Below are positions 7,423 to 16,784 of a stretch of 64,000 nucleotides of DNA, piece after piece. The DNA lies in assembly GCA_943789475.1 (NCBI GenBank), contig CALSUG010000006.1:1-64000 (forward strand), in the 5' to 3' direction. This DNA is from an uncultured Alphaproteobacteria bacterium (GTDB lineage: Bacteria > Pseudomonadota > Alphaproteobacteria > Micavibrionales > UBA1664). A program made the position numbers and the translations under genes. A model generated the notes under the pieces. That model was not told where the DNA came from. It saw only the letters and a program-made list of their open reading frames with translations, and made no database searches. How positions within the stretch are numbered: the stretch's first letter is position 1; each line of letters opens with the position of its first letter.

Positions 7423-7692
7423 ATGATTGGAGAAAAAGCTTTTAGCACAAAGCAATTATCAGAAAGATGGGGCGTTTCACAACCAACCATTCACAACATG
7501 GCCAAAAATGGTGATATTTCATTTTTTTGGATAGGAAAACAAAGGAGATTCTTAGCATGCGAAATCAGAAGGATAGAAAACTTAAACTCTACAGAGGCAC
7601 ATGGTGCGTCGTCTGGACAGATGAGCATGGAAAGACCAAACGTCACTCCCTTCGTACCAAGTGTCGGAATGAGGCAGAGCGCAACCATTTAG
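7423..7692 (+). CDS. Helix-turn-helix protein, excisionase-like
   Basis: 89 residues behind an AGAGGAG ribosome site. Residues 5-50 fit the winged helix-turn-helix found in excisionases and MerR/AlpA relatives: FSTKQLSERWGVSQPTIHNMAKNG, then a wing FFWIGKQRRFLACEIRR. Such proteins set the direction of integrase action or activate it. The last 136 nt overlap the integrase gene out of frame, so the C-terminal 40 residues may be little constrained. Excisionase is inferred from size and position. Confidence 0.65.
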   Translation: MIGEKAFSTKQLSERWGVSQPTIHNMAKNGDISFFWIGKQRRFLACEIRRIENLNSTEAHGASSGQMSMERPNVTPFVPSVGMRQSATI

Positions 7693-8519
7693 AGTACGCC
7701 AAGCAATTACAGTATTCTGGCGATACTGTGAACGACATCATTGAACAATGGTTGGAGGAAAAAAAGAACCTCAAATCAATGGGCAATATATTGGGGCGCG
7801 TCCATAATATTAAAAAATTCTTTGGTCATTATTACCCAGACCAAATAAACAGGCCATTATGTCGTGCATATGGTCAGTTTAGGCAAGTGTCCAACACCAC
7901 AGTGAAAAATGAGCTTTCTATTTTGCGATGTGCCATACGTTGGAACAACCCGCAAACAAAGGCCATATTTGAATTACCTGCACCGAATGCTCCAAGAGAT
8001 ATTCGTATAACAAAGGACGAATATAAAACCCTATTAAAGCATGCAAATTCGCCACACATAAAACTGTTTGTGATACTCGCAATCGCCACGGCTGGTCGTG
8101 TTAGCGCACTGCTAGAATTAACCTGGGACAGAGTAAATTTTGAGAAAAAGCAAATTCAACTATCAACTGGCGATCATAAGAATAAAAGACGCGCACTTGT
8201 TCCCATGACTGAAAATTTAAGAGAGGCATTAGAGGAAGCGTATATCGCAAGAACATCTGACTATGTGATTGAATATGGATCAAAAAAAATCAATTCAATT
8301 AGAAAGGGTTTTAAAGAAACAGCAAAGAAAGCTGGACTTGATCATATATCGCCACATGTACTAAGACACAGTGCCGCATCATGGATGGCAGAAGGCGGAA
8401 TCCCCATGGCAGAAATTGCACAATATTTAGGGCACACAAACCCATCAATCACATATAAGGTGTATGCTAGATATTCACCTGATTATTTGAGAGAAGCGGC
8501 TTCTGTATTGGATATTTAG
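7557..8519 (+). CDS. int: Tyrosine recombinase (integrase)
   Basis: A 320-residue site-specific recombinase. The ATG at 7557 was chosen because AGGAG lies about 11 nt before it. The catalytic set is present: R181 (ATAGRVSALLELTW), a lysine in the beta hairpin near 208-210, H267 and R270 (SPHVLRHSA), H293 (YLGHTN) and the nucleophile Y303 (KVYARYSPDYL). The first 70 residues form a short arm-binding region and 50-130 the core-binding domain. The gene lies 65 nt from the 3' end of tRNA-Phe, the usual layout for tRNA-integrating elements. It looks intact and active. Confidence 0.93.
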   Translation: MRNQKDRKLKLYRGTWCVVWTDEHGKTKRHSLRTKCRNEAERNHLEYAKQLQYSGDTVNDIIEQWLEEKKNLKSMGNILGRVHNIKKFFGHYYPDQINRPLCRAYGQFRQVSNTTVKNELSILRCAIRWNNPQTKAIFELPAPNAPRDIRITKDEYKTLLKHANSPHIKLFVILAIATAGRVSALLELTWDRVNFEKKQIQLSTGDHKNKRRALVPMTENLREALEEAYIARTSDYVIEYGSKKINSIRKGFKETAKKAGLDHISPHVLRHSAASWMAEGGIPMAEIAQYLGHTNPSITYKVYARYSPDYLREAASVLDI

Positions 8520-8584
8520 GTTCAAATGAACTAACGAAACATGGATTTAATGAAAAATAAAACGTTATATATCAGAGGTTTAAA

Positions 8585-8660
8585 TGGTGGTCGAGGGCGG
8601 GCTTGAACCGCCGACACACGGATTTTCAATCCGTTGCTCTACCAACTGAGCTACTCGACC
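8585..8660 (-). tRNA. tRNA-Phe (GAA), probable attachment site
   Basis: A complete cloverleaf on the minus strand. The acceptor GGTCGAG (8660-8654) pairs with CTCGACC, the anticodon stem ACGGA/TCCGT has loop TTGAAAA giving anticodon GAA, the T arm is GGCGG-TTCAAGC-CCGCC, the discriminator is A, and CCA is encoded at 8587-8585. The 3' end faces the integrase gene, so the 3' half of the tRNA is probably the attachment core and was restored on integration. The other att copy must lie off the left edge. Confidence 0.95.
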
Positions 8661-8731
8661 ATCTTTATTGGTGCTAAGTTTATATGCAATATTGATGCAC
8701 ATGTCCATAGGGGAATTGATGATTATTCAAA

Positions 8732-9955
8732 CTATTCATCAATATCACCCATTTCAAACATCACTAGTTTTTCTTCCAGCGTCGGTGTACGACGTTGGCG
8801 CGATATTTCAAATACACCTAATTCCGTTATTCCATGACATTGAACCGTACATGGATCATTTTCAAAGGCATCATCCAATGCCTGTAACACCTTATCCTTT
8901 TGTGATTGTTGCTTCATATTAATAAAGTCAGCCATGACAATGCCACCAATATTACGAATGCGTAATTGACGTTCAATTTCACGCGCAGCCTCGAGATTTA
9001 CATTTAGAATACTTTTATCCGCACCTTTATTGACATCAATAACCGTCATTGACGCTGTGCGTTCGATAATAATCGATCCACCAGACGGCAAAACAACATA
9101 AGATTTTAACAACCCCTCAAATTGTCCTAACAAATCGTGCACTTCGAATAACCCCATACCAGATCGCGTATTATCAACACCACGAGGTTCAATCTTTGTC
9201 ATTAAATCTGGCGCAAACAAATCGCACCATTCTTCAGTTTCTTCAAAAATTTCCATGGTTGATGCAGAAATAGAATCAACAGTACTTGCCGCCAGATCAC
9301 CCAATGTACGGTGCACAGCATCTGGTCCCATCATGAGCAATGTTGCCTCTTCCTCACCATCATATTCACATAAACCACCCCAGATAGCGTTAAGGATTTT
9401 TCCTTCGCGAACCAACATGTCCGTTTGGCAATTGGCCGCACTTGAACGAAGAATGCATCCCTCAAGTTCATCTACGCCTTTCAACATAGATTTAAGGTCA
9501 GAGCGTAGCTTCTTATCCAAAATACGTTTGGACACCCGTGTCTCCTTGGCAAAAGGTGTATAGATCAAAAAACGCCCCTGTAAGGCTATGTCCATAGACA
9601 GACGTGACGCCTTCACATTATTAGAATCATCACCACCTGTTGGATTGTGTGGCGATTTCACCTGCACCAAAACCATTTCACCAGATGTTAAGACTTGGCC
9701 AATTTTTTTACCTTTTGGTACTGGTTTACCCTCAAGGCGAACATCCTTTAACGGTAACATGCCTTCAAAACCGAAACCCAAATCAATAAATGCACAATCT
9801 GATGATTTATCAATACGGGCCACACGCCCTATATAAACAGACCCCCAACGAATAATTTCTGCATAGGGATCAATTTCCAAATTTTGAATTTTGTTCTTTT
9901 TATCGATTGCAACCGCCCAAAGCGATCCCTCTAGGTCTTCAATTAAAATATCCAT
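8732..9955 (-). CDS. rng: Ribonuclease E/G family protein
   Basis: A 407-residue endoribonuclease that would cut single-stranded RNA at AU-rich sites in mRNA decay or rRNA processing. An S1-like domain lies near residues 35-130 (GSVYIGRVARID, GFEGMLPL). The catalytic DNase I-like part contains VIDVNKGADKS and IVMADFINM, whose aspartates bind the metal in RNase E. It lacks the CPxC zinc link and the long scaffold of RNase E and is shorter than E. coli RNase G (about 489), so it is the small alphaproteobacterial type. Confidence 0.9.
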   Translation of the reverse strand: MDILIEDLEGSLWAVAIDKKNKIQNLEIDPYAEIIRWGSVYIGRVARIDKSSDCAFIDLGFGFEGMLPLKDVRLEGKPVPKGKKIGQVLTSGEMVLVQVKSPHNPTGGDDSNNVKASRLSMDIALQGRFLIYTPFAKETRVSKRILDKKLRSDLKSMLKGVDELEGCILRSSAANCQTDMLVREGKILNAIWGGLCEYDGEEEATLLMMGPDAVHRTLGDLAASTVDSISASTMEIFEETEEWCDLFAPDLMTKIEPRGVDNTRSGMGLFEVHDLLGQFEGLLKSYVVLPSGGSIIIERTASMTVIDVNKGADKSILNVNLEAAREIERQLRIRNIGGIVMADFINMKQQSQKDKVLQALDDAFENDPCTVQCHGITELGVFEISRQRRTPTLEEKLVMFEMGDIDE

Positions 9956-9973
9956 GAAAATATCTTATCTCAC

Positions 9974-11317
9974 TTATGGGGCAATGACCATGCAATTACG
10001 CAAGTACGCGCATGCCTTTTGCGCAGTATGCTCATCAAACCCTTTTAGTCGGGCGCGGTATATTGTGCGACTTCCTGTTGTTAGAGGCATTGTGTTTGCA
10101 CTCGCCAATTTACGAAGTTCCACTGGTAAAGATTTTGATGCAACATTCATCGCCTGCTGTGATATTTTTTGTGATGAATAGGCACCAATTTGCACCGCCC
10201 ACTGATCACCATTCATATTCTCGACTTCGCCAAACTGCCCAACACCATTAATTTGTGCACGACGTCCGGAATGTGCCGCAATCGCCAATAATCCTGTTTC
10301 TAAACGTGATGCGGCACGCGGATCAACATCCCCCTGCCCTAACATTTCATCAATACGCTTATCATTATTATCGTTTGAATAATTTGCGACCTTTGGTTTT
10401 GTCGCTATTACTTGATTAGCTTTCAAAGACGCCAATACGATTTGTGTAATATCTGGTTTCGCTTGCGGTGTTGGCACACGAACAGATGCAAGACGTGTTG
10501 GTGGTAATTTACGCGCTAGTTGAAAACCATGATCCATAATCTCGGCCATATGACTGTTTCGTGATTTTGATGAACGACCACCAAACACAACAGCAACCAA
10601 ACGTCGGTTATTACGTACCGCCGATGCAACCAAGTTAAATCCAGATGCATGAATATAACCCGTTTTAATACCGTCCATTCCTTCGTAAGAAGTCAAAAGT
10701 TTATTATGGTTTTTATAACTGTTTCCACGGTACTTAAATTTTTTCGTAGAAAAATAATGATAATATTGCGGATGATTATAAATCAAAGCACGCGCCAAAA
10801 TTGCCATATCACGTGCTGTTGTTTTTTGCCTTTTGTTCGGCAGCCCAGATGCATTTTTAAATGTTGTTGAACGCATTCCCAGTGAACGAGCCTTTGCCGT
10901 CATCTTGGTTGCAAATCCCCATTCCGTTCCACCAATTTTTTCGGCCAATGCTGCTGCGACGTCATTCGCTGACTTTGTAACCAATGCATATACAGCGTCT
11001 TCAACCTTAATTGAAGAACCAATTGGTAAATTTAACTTACTTGGCACCATACCTGCCGCATGTTTTGATATACGAACACGTTCATTTAGGCGAAGTTGTC
11101 CACGTGATAACGCATCAAACGTCATATACAGCGTCATCATTTTCGTTAATGAGGCCGGATATAAGGGCTTATTTGCATTACGGGAACGTAAAACTTTACC
11201 ACTTTCTGCATCAACAACGATCGATGCGTATTTCGCATTTGCTTGCACATCATTTGCACCACTAAACACTAGAGTTATCAAAAATAGTAAGAAAAGGAAT
11301 ACAGGGCGAAAAATCAT
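9974..11317 (-). CDS. dacA: D-alanyl-D-alanine carboxypeptidase (PBP5 family) with SPOR domain
   Basis: 447 residues. A signal peptide (1-26) is followed by a penicillin-binding transpeptidase-like domain with SxxK (S56-K59, PASLTKMM), SxN (S116-N118, KSANDV) and KTG (218-220). The enzyme trims the terminal D-Ala from peptidoglycan stems in the periplasm. Residues about 372-447 form a SPOR domain (WAVQIGAYSSQ), which binds denuded glycan at division sites; this fusion is common in Alphaproteobacteria. It lies between the RNase gene (18 nt away) and a recX-like gene, all on the minus strand. Confidence 0.92.
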   Translation of the reverse strand: MIFRPVFLFLLFLITLVFSGANDVQANAKYASIVVDAESGKVLRSRNANKPLYPASLTKMMTLYMTFDALSRGQLRLNERVRISKHAAGMVPSKLNLPIGSSIKVEDAVYALVTKSANDVAAALAEKIGGTEWGFATKMTAKARSLGMRSTTFKNASGLPNKRQKTTARDMAILARALIYNHPQYYHYFSTKKFKYRGNSYKNHNKLLTSYEGMDGIKTGYIHASGFNLVASAVRNNRRLVAVVFGGRSSKSRNSHMAEIMDHGFQLARKLPPTRLASVRVPTPQAKPDITQIVLASLKANQVIATKPKVANYSNDNNDKRIDEMLGQGDVDPRAASRLETGLLAIAAHSGRRAQINGVGQFGEVENMNGDQWAVQIGAYSSQKISQQAMNVASKSLPVELRKLASANTMPLTTGSRTIYRARLKGFDEHTAQKACAYLRNCMVIAP

Positions 11318-11374
11318 ATTTAATTAGTGTATCAGATTTACACAGAAAGGCTCAACGCACTTGTGAAATTATTT

Positions 11375-11917
11375 TTATTTATCCTCAATAACACGCATGG
11401 CGATATCATAAGAGAATCCCGCGCGCGCCAACTTGCCCAAATCCTTTTTCTTTTCATTATAATCTGTATAGGGTGTAAGACGATATTGTCCTATTCTTTT
11501 CTTACGTGCGAATGTATGGACCGCCTGCGCATCATCAAAACCACCATTGAGACAATCTTCCACCAATTGCGACGGCACTGATTTTTGTATCATTCGTGAT
11601 TTAATTTTGGCCGCAGAATATCCTTTATTTTTCAAACCGTTAAACAACGCCCGTGCATACAGATCATCATTCAAAAAACCCAGTTTTTCAAAATATGGAA
11701 TAACGACCTCACGCACATGCGTAATCCATTCATTTCTATCTTGATCTGCATGATCACGACACGATCGATCGATTTTACGCTTCATCACGATCAAAAAATG
11801 ATCCGATGATGCAGGAAAACGGTTCAAATAATACTCCCCCGCATTGCGCAGGTATCTTTCTGACAAGCGTTTTGTCTGCTTGATCTTTTTTGAATTATCG
11901 CTATCTTTTGCTTTCAT
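11375..11917 (-). CDS. recX: RecX-like regulatory protein
   Basis: About 180 residues from the ATG at 11917; an upstream in-frame ATG at 11953 would overlap the divergent permease gene. The helical repeats fit the RecX family: YLNRFPASSDHF at the start, LGFLNDDLYARALFNGLKNKGYSAAKIKSRM in the middle, and FARKKRIGQYR followed by LARAGFSYDIAMRVI at the end. RecX limits RecA filament growth. No recA is adjacent, so the call rests on the sequence pattern alone. Confidence 0.75.
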   Translation of the reverse strand: MKAKDSDNSKKIKQTKRLSERYLRNAGEYYLNRFPASSDHFLIVMKRKIDRSCRDHADQDRNEWITHVREVVIPYFEKLGFLNDDLYARALFNGLKNKGYSAAKIKSRMIQKSVPSQLVEDCLNGGFDDAQAVHTFARKKRIGQYRLTPYTDYNEKKKDLGKLARAGFSYDIAMRVIEDK

Positions 11918-11933
11918 AACCACGGGATATAAT

Positions 11934-12731
11934 ATGACGCAACATACCAACACATCAATGGAAAAAACAAATTGGATTGGGATTAAAACCCTTATTCAAA
12001 AAGAAGTTGGTCGTTTTTTGAACGTTTACCTACAAACAATCATTGCACCTGTCGTTACAACATTTTTATTTTACGTCATTTTTACAGTTGCATTTAAAGG
12101 CCTTGATGGGCGTGGCATACAAGGTATTCCTTATATGCATTTTCTTGTCCCTGGATTAATCATGATGGCCATGGCACAAAATGCATTTGCCAATACCGCC
12201 TCATCACTCATTATCGGCAAGGTACAAGGAAATATCATTGATGTTCTTATGCCCCCATTTGCCCCCTGGGAAATTTTAACGGGATACATGGTTGGTGGCG
12301 TCTTGCGTGGTTTCCTTATCGGACTTGTTTCCGTTTGTACACTTGCCCCATTCATCGGCATTCACATTGCACACCCTGTCCTTTTGGTTGTTTTTGGAAT
12401 TTTAGGAACAGGCATGCTATCCCTTCTTGGTATTGTCAGCGGTATTTGGGCAGAAAAATTTGACCATAATGCAGCAATTACAAATTTTGTTGTCATGCCT
12501 CTAACTTTTCTATCAGGGACATTTTATTCAATTGACCGTCTAACGCCCGTTTGGCAAACTATCGCGCATATCAACCCGTTCTTTTATATGATTGATGGTT
12601 TTCGTGCTGGATTCATTGGACAAAGTGATATGCCCATCATGCTTGGAATTTCTGTCCTTATTGGGGTGAATTTAACATTATGGACTTTGGCACTTCTTAT
12701 GCTAAGAAGTGGATACAAAATTAAAAGCTAA
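11934..12731 (+). CDS. ABC-2 type transporter permease
   Basis: 265 residues with six predicted membrane helices and the ABC-2 permease layout: an N-terminal amphipathic stretch before helix 1, then LVPGLIMMAMAQNAF, and a conserved FLSGTFYSIDRLTPVWQ-x-INPFFYMIDGFR region typical of YadH/NodJ-like exporters. It would need an ATPase partner, but none is adjacent. The start ATG at 11934 is 16 nt from the divergent recX-like start. hslO follows 13 nt downstream and is probably co-transcribed. Confidence 0.85.
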   Translation: MTQHTNTSMEKTNWIGIKTLIQKEVGRFLNVYLQTIIAPVVTTFLFYVIFTVAFKGLDGRGIQGIPYMHFLVPGLIMMAMAQNAFANTASSLIIGKVQGNIIDVLMPPFAPWEILTGYMVGGVLRGFLIGLVSVCTLAPFIGIHIAHPVLLVVFGILGTGMLSLLGIVSGIWAEKFDHNAAITNFVVMPLTFLSGTFYSIDRLTPVWQTIAHINPFFYMIDGFRAGFIGQSDMPIMLGISVLIGVNLTLWTLALLMLRSGYKIKS

Positions 12732-12744
12732 GAAATTTAAGAAT

Positions 12745-13698
12745 ATGACCCGCATCGCAAATGACAATCCCATCGATCAAGACGGTGACGTAAAAGACAA
12801 CATCATCCTTCCTTTTCAATTACAAGAATCCGGTCTACGTGGCCGCGCCATACGCCTAGGTAGTGAATTAGATACTATTATATCCGCCCATGATTATCCG
12901 CCGGCAATTTCACACCTACTGGCCGACACAATCACACTTGCCGTGGCGTTATCATCCATGTTGAAATATGACGGTATTTTCACATTACAAGCCAGTGGAA
13001 AAGGCACCGTAAAAACATTAGTCGCGGACATGACGCATGAAGGACACATCCGCGGATGTGCCACATTTGATAAAGATACCTTGGATACACTTGGGACATC
13101 CGATAATGGTATTTACGATGGACACACATTGACGGACCTATTAGGTGATGGCTATATCGCTTTTACTGTTGATCAGGGGGACAATACAGAACGTTACCAA
13201 GGCATTGTGTCCTTGGAGGGTGAGTCATTACAAGATTCAATCGTGCACTATTTTGAACAGTCCGAACAATTGCGTACCTCCCTTTATGTCGCCGCACGCA
13301 AGGGTGATGATAACAAATGGAATTCGGGTGCATTAATGCTTCAATACCTTCCTGATGATCATGCGCCAAACAATGATGTTGTTTCCTTTAACGACAAAGA
13401 AGAGTCAGAGCGTAAGGAAGATTGGCACCGCTCAAAAACACTGCTTCAAACCTGCACTGACGATGAAATATTAAACAAGGATATGCACATCAACGAACTT
13501 CTCCGTCGCCTATTCCACGAAGAAGGTGTTATTGTTTATGAAGAAAAAGATTTGCGCCACCAATGTCGATGTTCACAAGATCGTGTCCAACATGTTATTG
13601 ATGGGCTTAGTGAAGAAGACCGCGAACATGCCGCAAAAGATGGCAAAATTGAAATGACTTGTGAATTTTGCAGCAAAACATATATTATAGATGTATGA
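12745..13698 (+). CDS. hslO: Hsp33 redox-regulated chaperone
   Basis: 317 residues. The C-terminal redox switch has the four zinc cysteines as CxC (C274, C276) and CxxC (C306, C309, CEFC). On oxidation the zinc leaves, disulfides form and the holdase becomes active in the cytoplasm. The N-terminal domain carries the family's GKGTVKTLVADM segment. The start at 12745 is used because in-frame codons further upstream lie within the permease gene. The stop overlaps the next gene's start by 4 nt. Confidence 0.95.
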   Translation: MTRIANDNPIDQDGDVKDNIILPFQLQESGLRGRAIRLGSELDTIISAHDYPPAISHLLADTITLAVALSSMLKYDGIFTLQASGKGTVKTLVADMTHEGHIRGCATFDKDTLDTLGTSDNGIYDGHTLTDLLGDGYIAFTVDQGDNTERYQGIVSLEGESLQDSIVHYFEQSEQLRTSLYVAARKGDDNKWNSGALMLQYLPDDHAPNNDVVSFNDKEESERKEDWHRSKTLLQTCTDDEILNKDMHINELLRRLFHEEGVIVYEEKDLRHQCRCSQDRVQHVIDGLSEEDREHAAKDGKIEMTCEFCSKTYIIDV

Positions 13699-14453
13699 TT
13701 CGTAATATTGCTCTTGTTTCTCTTTCTACTCTCGCTTTAACCGCTTGCATCTCAACACCTGATGACCATATCGCAACATTGCCTGAGATTAATTACAATA
13801 CTCTCGACGTTATTCCCGTTGATGTATCACGTATTGAGATCGATACACAAACACAGCCTGGTGCGCAGGCATGGGATATCAGCAACAGTGTGACCACATC
13901 TCCTGACACTGCAATGCGTCGATATTTACAGCAACGATACAAGGCCAATGGGCAAAATGGTGTCTTAAAATTCAACCTTGAAAAGGCGGAAATAACATCT
14001 CAATCTGTGCCTAATAAAAACAAAATTCTATCATTTATTTCATTAGCCAACGTAACTGATTACACAATGACGATTGTTGTAAATATTGACAGTGCTTATC
14101 ATTCGGGACAACCGGATTATAATACAAGCACACGTTTTGTACGTAAAACACGCATGCCTGTTGATGTAACACTTGCCTATCGTGAAGCTCGCCTACAAAA
14201 AACATTGGAAGAAATGGTTCGTGATATTGATGATGCAATGATTACAACATTATCCAATAAATTTAATCTTATTTCTCACAACAACATCCCCAAAAAAAAT
14301 ATCGCTGTTCATACAGAATTACCAAAACATGAAGGTGAATTAGATATCTTTATTGACGAGGTAAAAGGAAACGCCTCTAAAATAAAACAATCTGTAAAAA
14401 ATAACGTTTTTGGTGACACAACATCAGTTGTTCCAACCGATTATAATCATTAA
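13695..14453 (+). CDS. Hypothetical lipoprotein, 252 aa
   Basis: The start is coupled to the hslO stop by ATGA. A lipoprotein signal ends at LALTAC-I, so the mature protein is probably lipid-anchored on the periplasmic side. The body is soluble and contains a repeated helix with RRYLQQRYKANG and a later AYREARLQKTLEEMVRDIDD. No family is recognised with confidence. It converges on trkH with a 4-nt overlap of stop codons. Confidence 0.75.
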   Translation: MIRNIALVSLSTLALTACISTPDDHIATLPEINYNTLDVIPVDVSRIEIDTQTQPGAQAWDISNSVTTSPDTAMRRYLQQRYKANGQNGVLKFNLEKAEITSQSVPNKNKILSFISLANVTDYTMTIVVNIDSAYHSGQPDYNTSTRFVRKTRMPVDVTLAYREARLQKTLEEMVRDIDDAMITTLSNKFNLISHNNIPKKNIAVHTELPKHEGELDIFIDEVKGNASKIKQSVKNNVFGDTTSVVPTDYNH

Positions 14454-15892
14454 TTTTTCCAAAACCTCGGTGCAAAAAACACAAGCAGTGTAAAAAATTC
14501 TAAGCGCCCCAACATCATAGATGCGATTAGCACCCATTTTGCATTGTCTGGCAACGGTTCAAATGTACCCGTTGGTCCAATAATATCTCCCAGACCTGGC
14601 CCAACATTAGCCAACGATGTTATCGCCCCGGATAGTGATGTCAAAATATCTAACCCGCATGCCAACAGTAAAGTTGAAACAATAACGAAACTTGTTACAA
14701 ATATAAAAAAATATGCCATTACAGATCCTGCAATTTGAACACTCAATGGATGATTATTATATTCAATCGTAAACACACCGTTTGGATGAATAAGTTGGTG
14801 TATTTGGTTTTTTGTCACGGCATACAAAATTTGAAATCTAAAAATTTTAATTCCGCAAGTCGTTGACCCTGCGCATCCACCAATACAACTCACAAATAAT
14901 AAAAAACCAACGGCAAAACCACCCCACAACATGTAGTCTGCGTCAGTATATCCAGTTCCTGTTAATAACGATATGGTCGTAAAAAATGATTCCACAACCA
15001 TAGAAAATGAAAATTCATTCAAATTAGCGTTCACGTTTAGCATCATCAATAGCGGAAGAAAAATAACCATTAACAAAAATACCTTAACCTGTTGGTCTTG
15101 TATCAATGATTTCCAATTTCCAGTCAGGCACTTAATATAAAGAACAAATGGCAAGCATCCCAATATCATAAACACTATCGCGACCAATTCAGGCCCCAAG
15201 GAATCAAAATTTGAAAAAGAACTGTCACTCGTTGCAAAACCTCCCGTCGCAATTGTTGTCATTGCATGAGCAATGGCATCGAATGGATTCATACCCACTT
15301 GCGAATACGCCAACGCGCATAATGCAGTCAATCCCAAATAGATATAAACAATATAAGCCGCCAGTTGAGTTGCCCGTGGAACAGCCTTTTCTTTTTCTGA
15401 GGACTCCAAGCGGAACAACTGCATTCCACCAACCTTTAACATCGGTAAAACAGAAATAGCCATTACGATAATTCCAACGCCACCCAACCATTGTAATAAA
15501 GAACGCCAAATTAACAATCCGCGTGGCATATCATCCAGACCCGTCATAATGGTTGATCCCGTTGTTGTTAATCCAGACACAGATTCGAACACTGCATTAG
15601 TGAACCCAAGGGTTGGCACACCAAAAACAAACGGTAACGACGAAAAAAAACACAAAAAAATCCAAGTCAAAGCGGTTAATAGAAACGCCTGTTTTCCTGA
15701 CATATCAATTTGAGTTTGCTTATTAGCAAGCATTAATAAAACGCCAGAAAATCCACATAAAGATAGAGAAACGGCAAACGCCTTCCAATCTTCATGATTA
15801 TCCATTAAATCCAAAGACATTGGCACAACCATACCACACGCCAACATGCATAAAAAAATACCAACGATATAGAGAACGGGCCGTAAATCCAT
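14450..15892 (-). CDS. trkH: TrkH-family potassium transporter
   Basis: 480 residues with about ten membrane helices in the four-fold M1-P-M2 pattern of Trk/Ktr channels. Recognisable pieces are SGLTTTGSTIMTG (first pore loop), RSLLQWLGGVGIIVMAISVLP, ATGGFATSDSSF (second pore loop) and GGCAGSTTCGIKIFR (third). It imports K+ across the inner membrane, normally with a cytosolic TrkA subunit, which is not in the window. It begins with a GXXD-like MDLRPVLYIVG helix and appears complete. Confidence 0.93.
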   Translation of the reverse strand: MDLRPVLYIVGIFLCMLACGMVVPMSLDLMDNHEDWKAFAVSLSLCGFSGVLLMLANKQTQIDMSGKQAFLLTALTWIFLCFFSSLPFVFGVPTLGFTNAVFESVSGLTTTGSTIMTGLDDMPRGLLIWRSLLQWLGGVGIIVMAISVLPMLKVGGMQLFRLESSEKEKAVPRATQLAAYIVYIYLGLTALCALAYSQVGMNPFDAIAHAMTTIATGGFATSDSSFSNFDSLGPELVAIVFMILGCLPFVLYIKCLTGNWKSLIQDQQVKVFLLMVIFLPLLMMLNVNANLNEFSFSMVVESFFTTISLLTGTGYTDADYMLWGGFAVGFLLFVSCIGGCAGSTTCGIKIFRFQILYAVTKNQIHQLIHPNGVFTIEYNNHPLSVQIAGSVMAYFFIFVTSFVIVSTLLLACGLDILTSLSGAITSLANVGPGLGDIIGPTGTFEPLPDNAKWVLIASMMLGRLEFFTLLVFFAPRFWKN

Positions 15893-15953
15893 GGTTTATA
15901 AGATAGTCAAGAAACAGTGATCCGAACAGCCTTTTTTAAAACAATCTCTGTTT

Positions 15954-16778
15954 TTATGGACATTGATAAGATTGACGCTCGCTGTTTGCTTTACTCAAAA
16001 CAGATGCCGGCGCATTTGGGAAACGTGATTTTAACTCTCCCAATGTCAAACAAGCTTCATCCTTCATATTTTGTCCCTTTAGAGACATCGCCAATTTCAA
16101 CAATGTGTCAGGTGCCTTTTGCCCCTCTGGATGATCTTTAAATGATCTTGCGAATGCACGTGATGCAGCAGGATAATCGCTGCGCGCATAAAATGTTTCA
16201 CCTAACCAATATTTTGAATTGGCCGCCAATGAGTGGTTTGGATATTTTTCAATAAAATTTTCAAATGCACCTTGCGCATTCGCGTAATCATTAATCTGCA
16301 AATAGGAAAATGCCTTATCATATAGGCTTGCCGGCGTTGTTGCAGTTTGGTTATTTGTAATCGTTCCCAATTGGTACGGTGTATTATCAACTGTTAAAGA
16401 TGTCTCCTGAACAGATGATACAGCAGGTGAGACAGATGAATTTGTAGGAGTCGACACCCCAGAAGACAACATCTTAACTTTATCTTCCAGTTGACGTGTA
16501 CGGTAACTGTTTTCTTCAATCATACCTGTCAAACGGCGCAATTGATCTTCTAATTGATTCATCCTCACTTCAGCTTGAGCTGTAACTTGAGAGTTCACCC
16601 CCGACTGTATCTGTGGCGGTGGAACATCACCTTTATAAACAGAGCGAGAAAGCGTTTGCATTTCGCGCTCCATACGATCAAGTCGTATTTGTAACGAATT
16701 AATATTTTGTGCCGATGCAGAAAAGGTTGACAAACCAACCCCTGCAAACAACGCAAAATATGTGATCGATTTTAACAT
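15954..16778 (-). CDS. cpoB: Tol-Pal system protein CpoB (YbgF)
   Basis: 274 residues with a signal peptide (FSASA-Q), an N-terminal coiled coil (NSLQIRLDRMEREMQTLSR, later QLEDQLRRLTGMIEE), a low-complexity linker and a C-terminal TPR domain (residues about 150-274: YDKAFSYLQINDYANAQGAF, SLAANSKYWLGETFYARSDY). CpoB couples outer-membrane constriction by Tol-Pal to septal peptidoglycan synthesis. It follows pal by 6 nt, the usual order. Confidence 0.93.
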   Translation of the reverse strand: MLKSITYFALFAGVGLSTFSASAQNINSLQIRLDRMEREMQTLSRSVYKGDVPPPQIQSGVNSQVTAQAEVRMNQLEDQLRRLTGMIEENSYRTRQLEDKVKMLSSGVSTPTNSSVSPAVSSVQETSLTVDNTPYQLGTITNNQTATTPASLYDKAFSYLQINDYANAQGAFENFIEKYPNHSLAANSKYWLGETFYARSDYPAASRAFARSFKDHPEGQKAPDTLLKLAMSLKGQNMKDEACLTLGELKSRFPNAPASVLSKANSERQSYQCP

Positions 16779-16784
16779 GATTTA

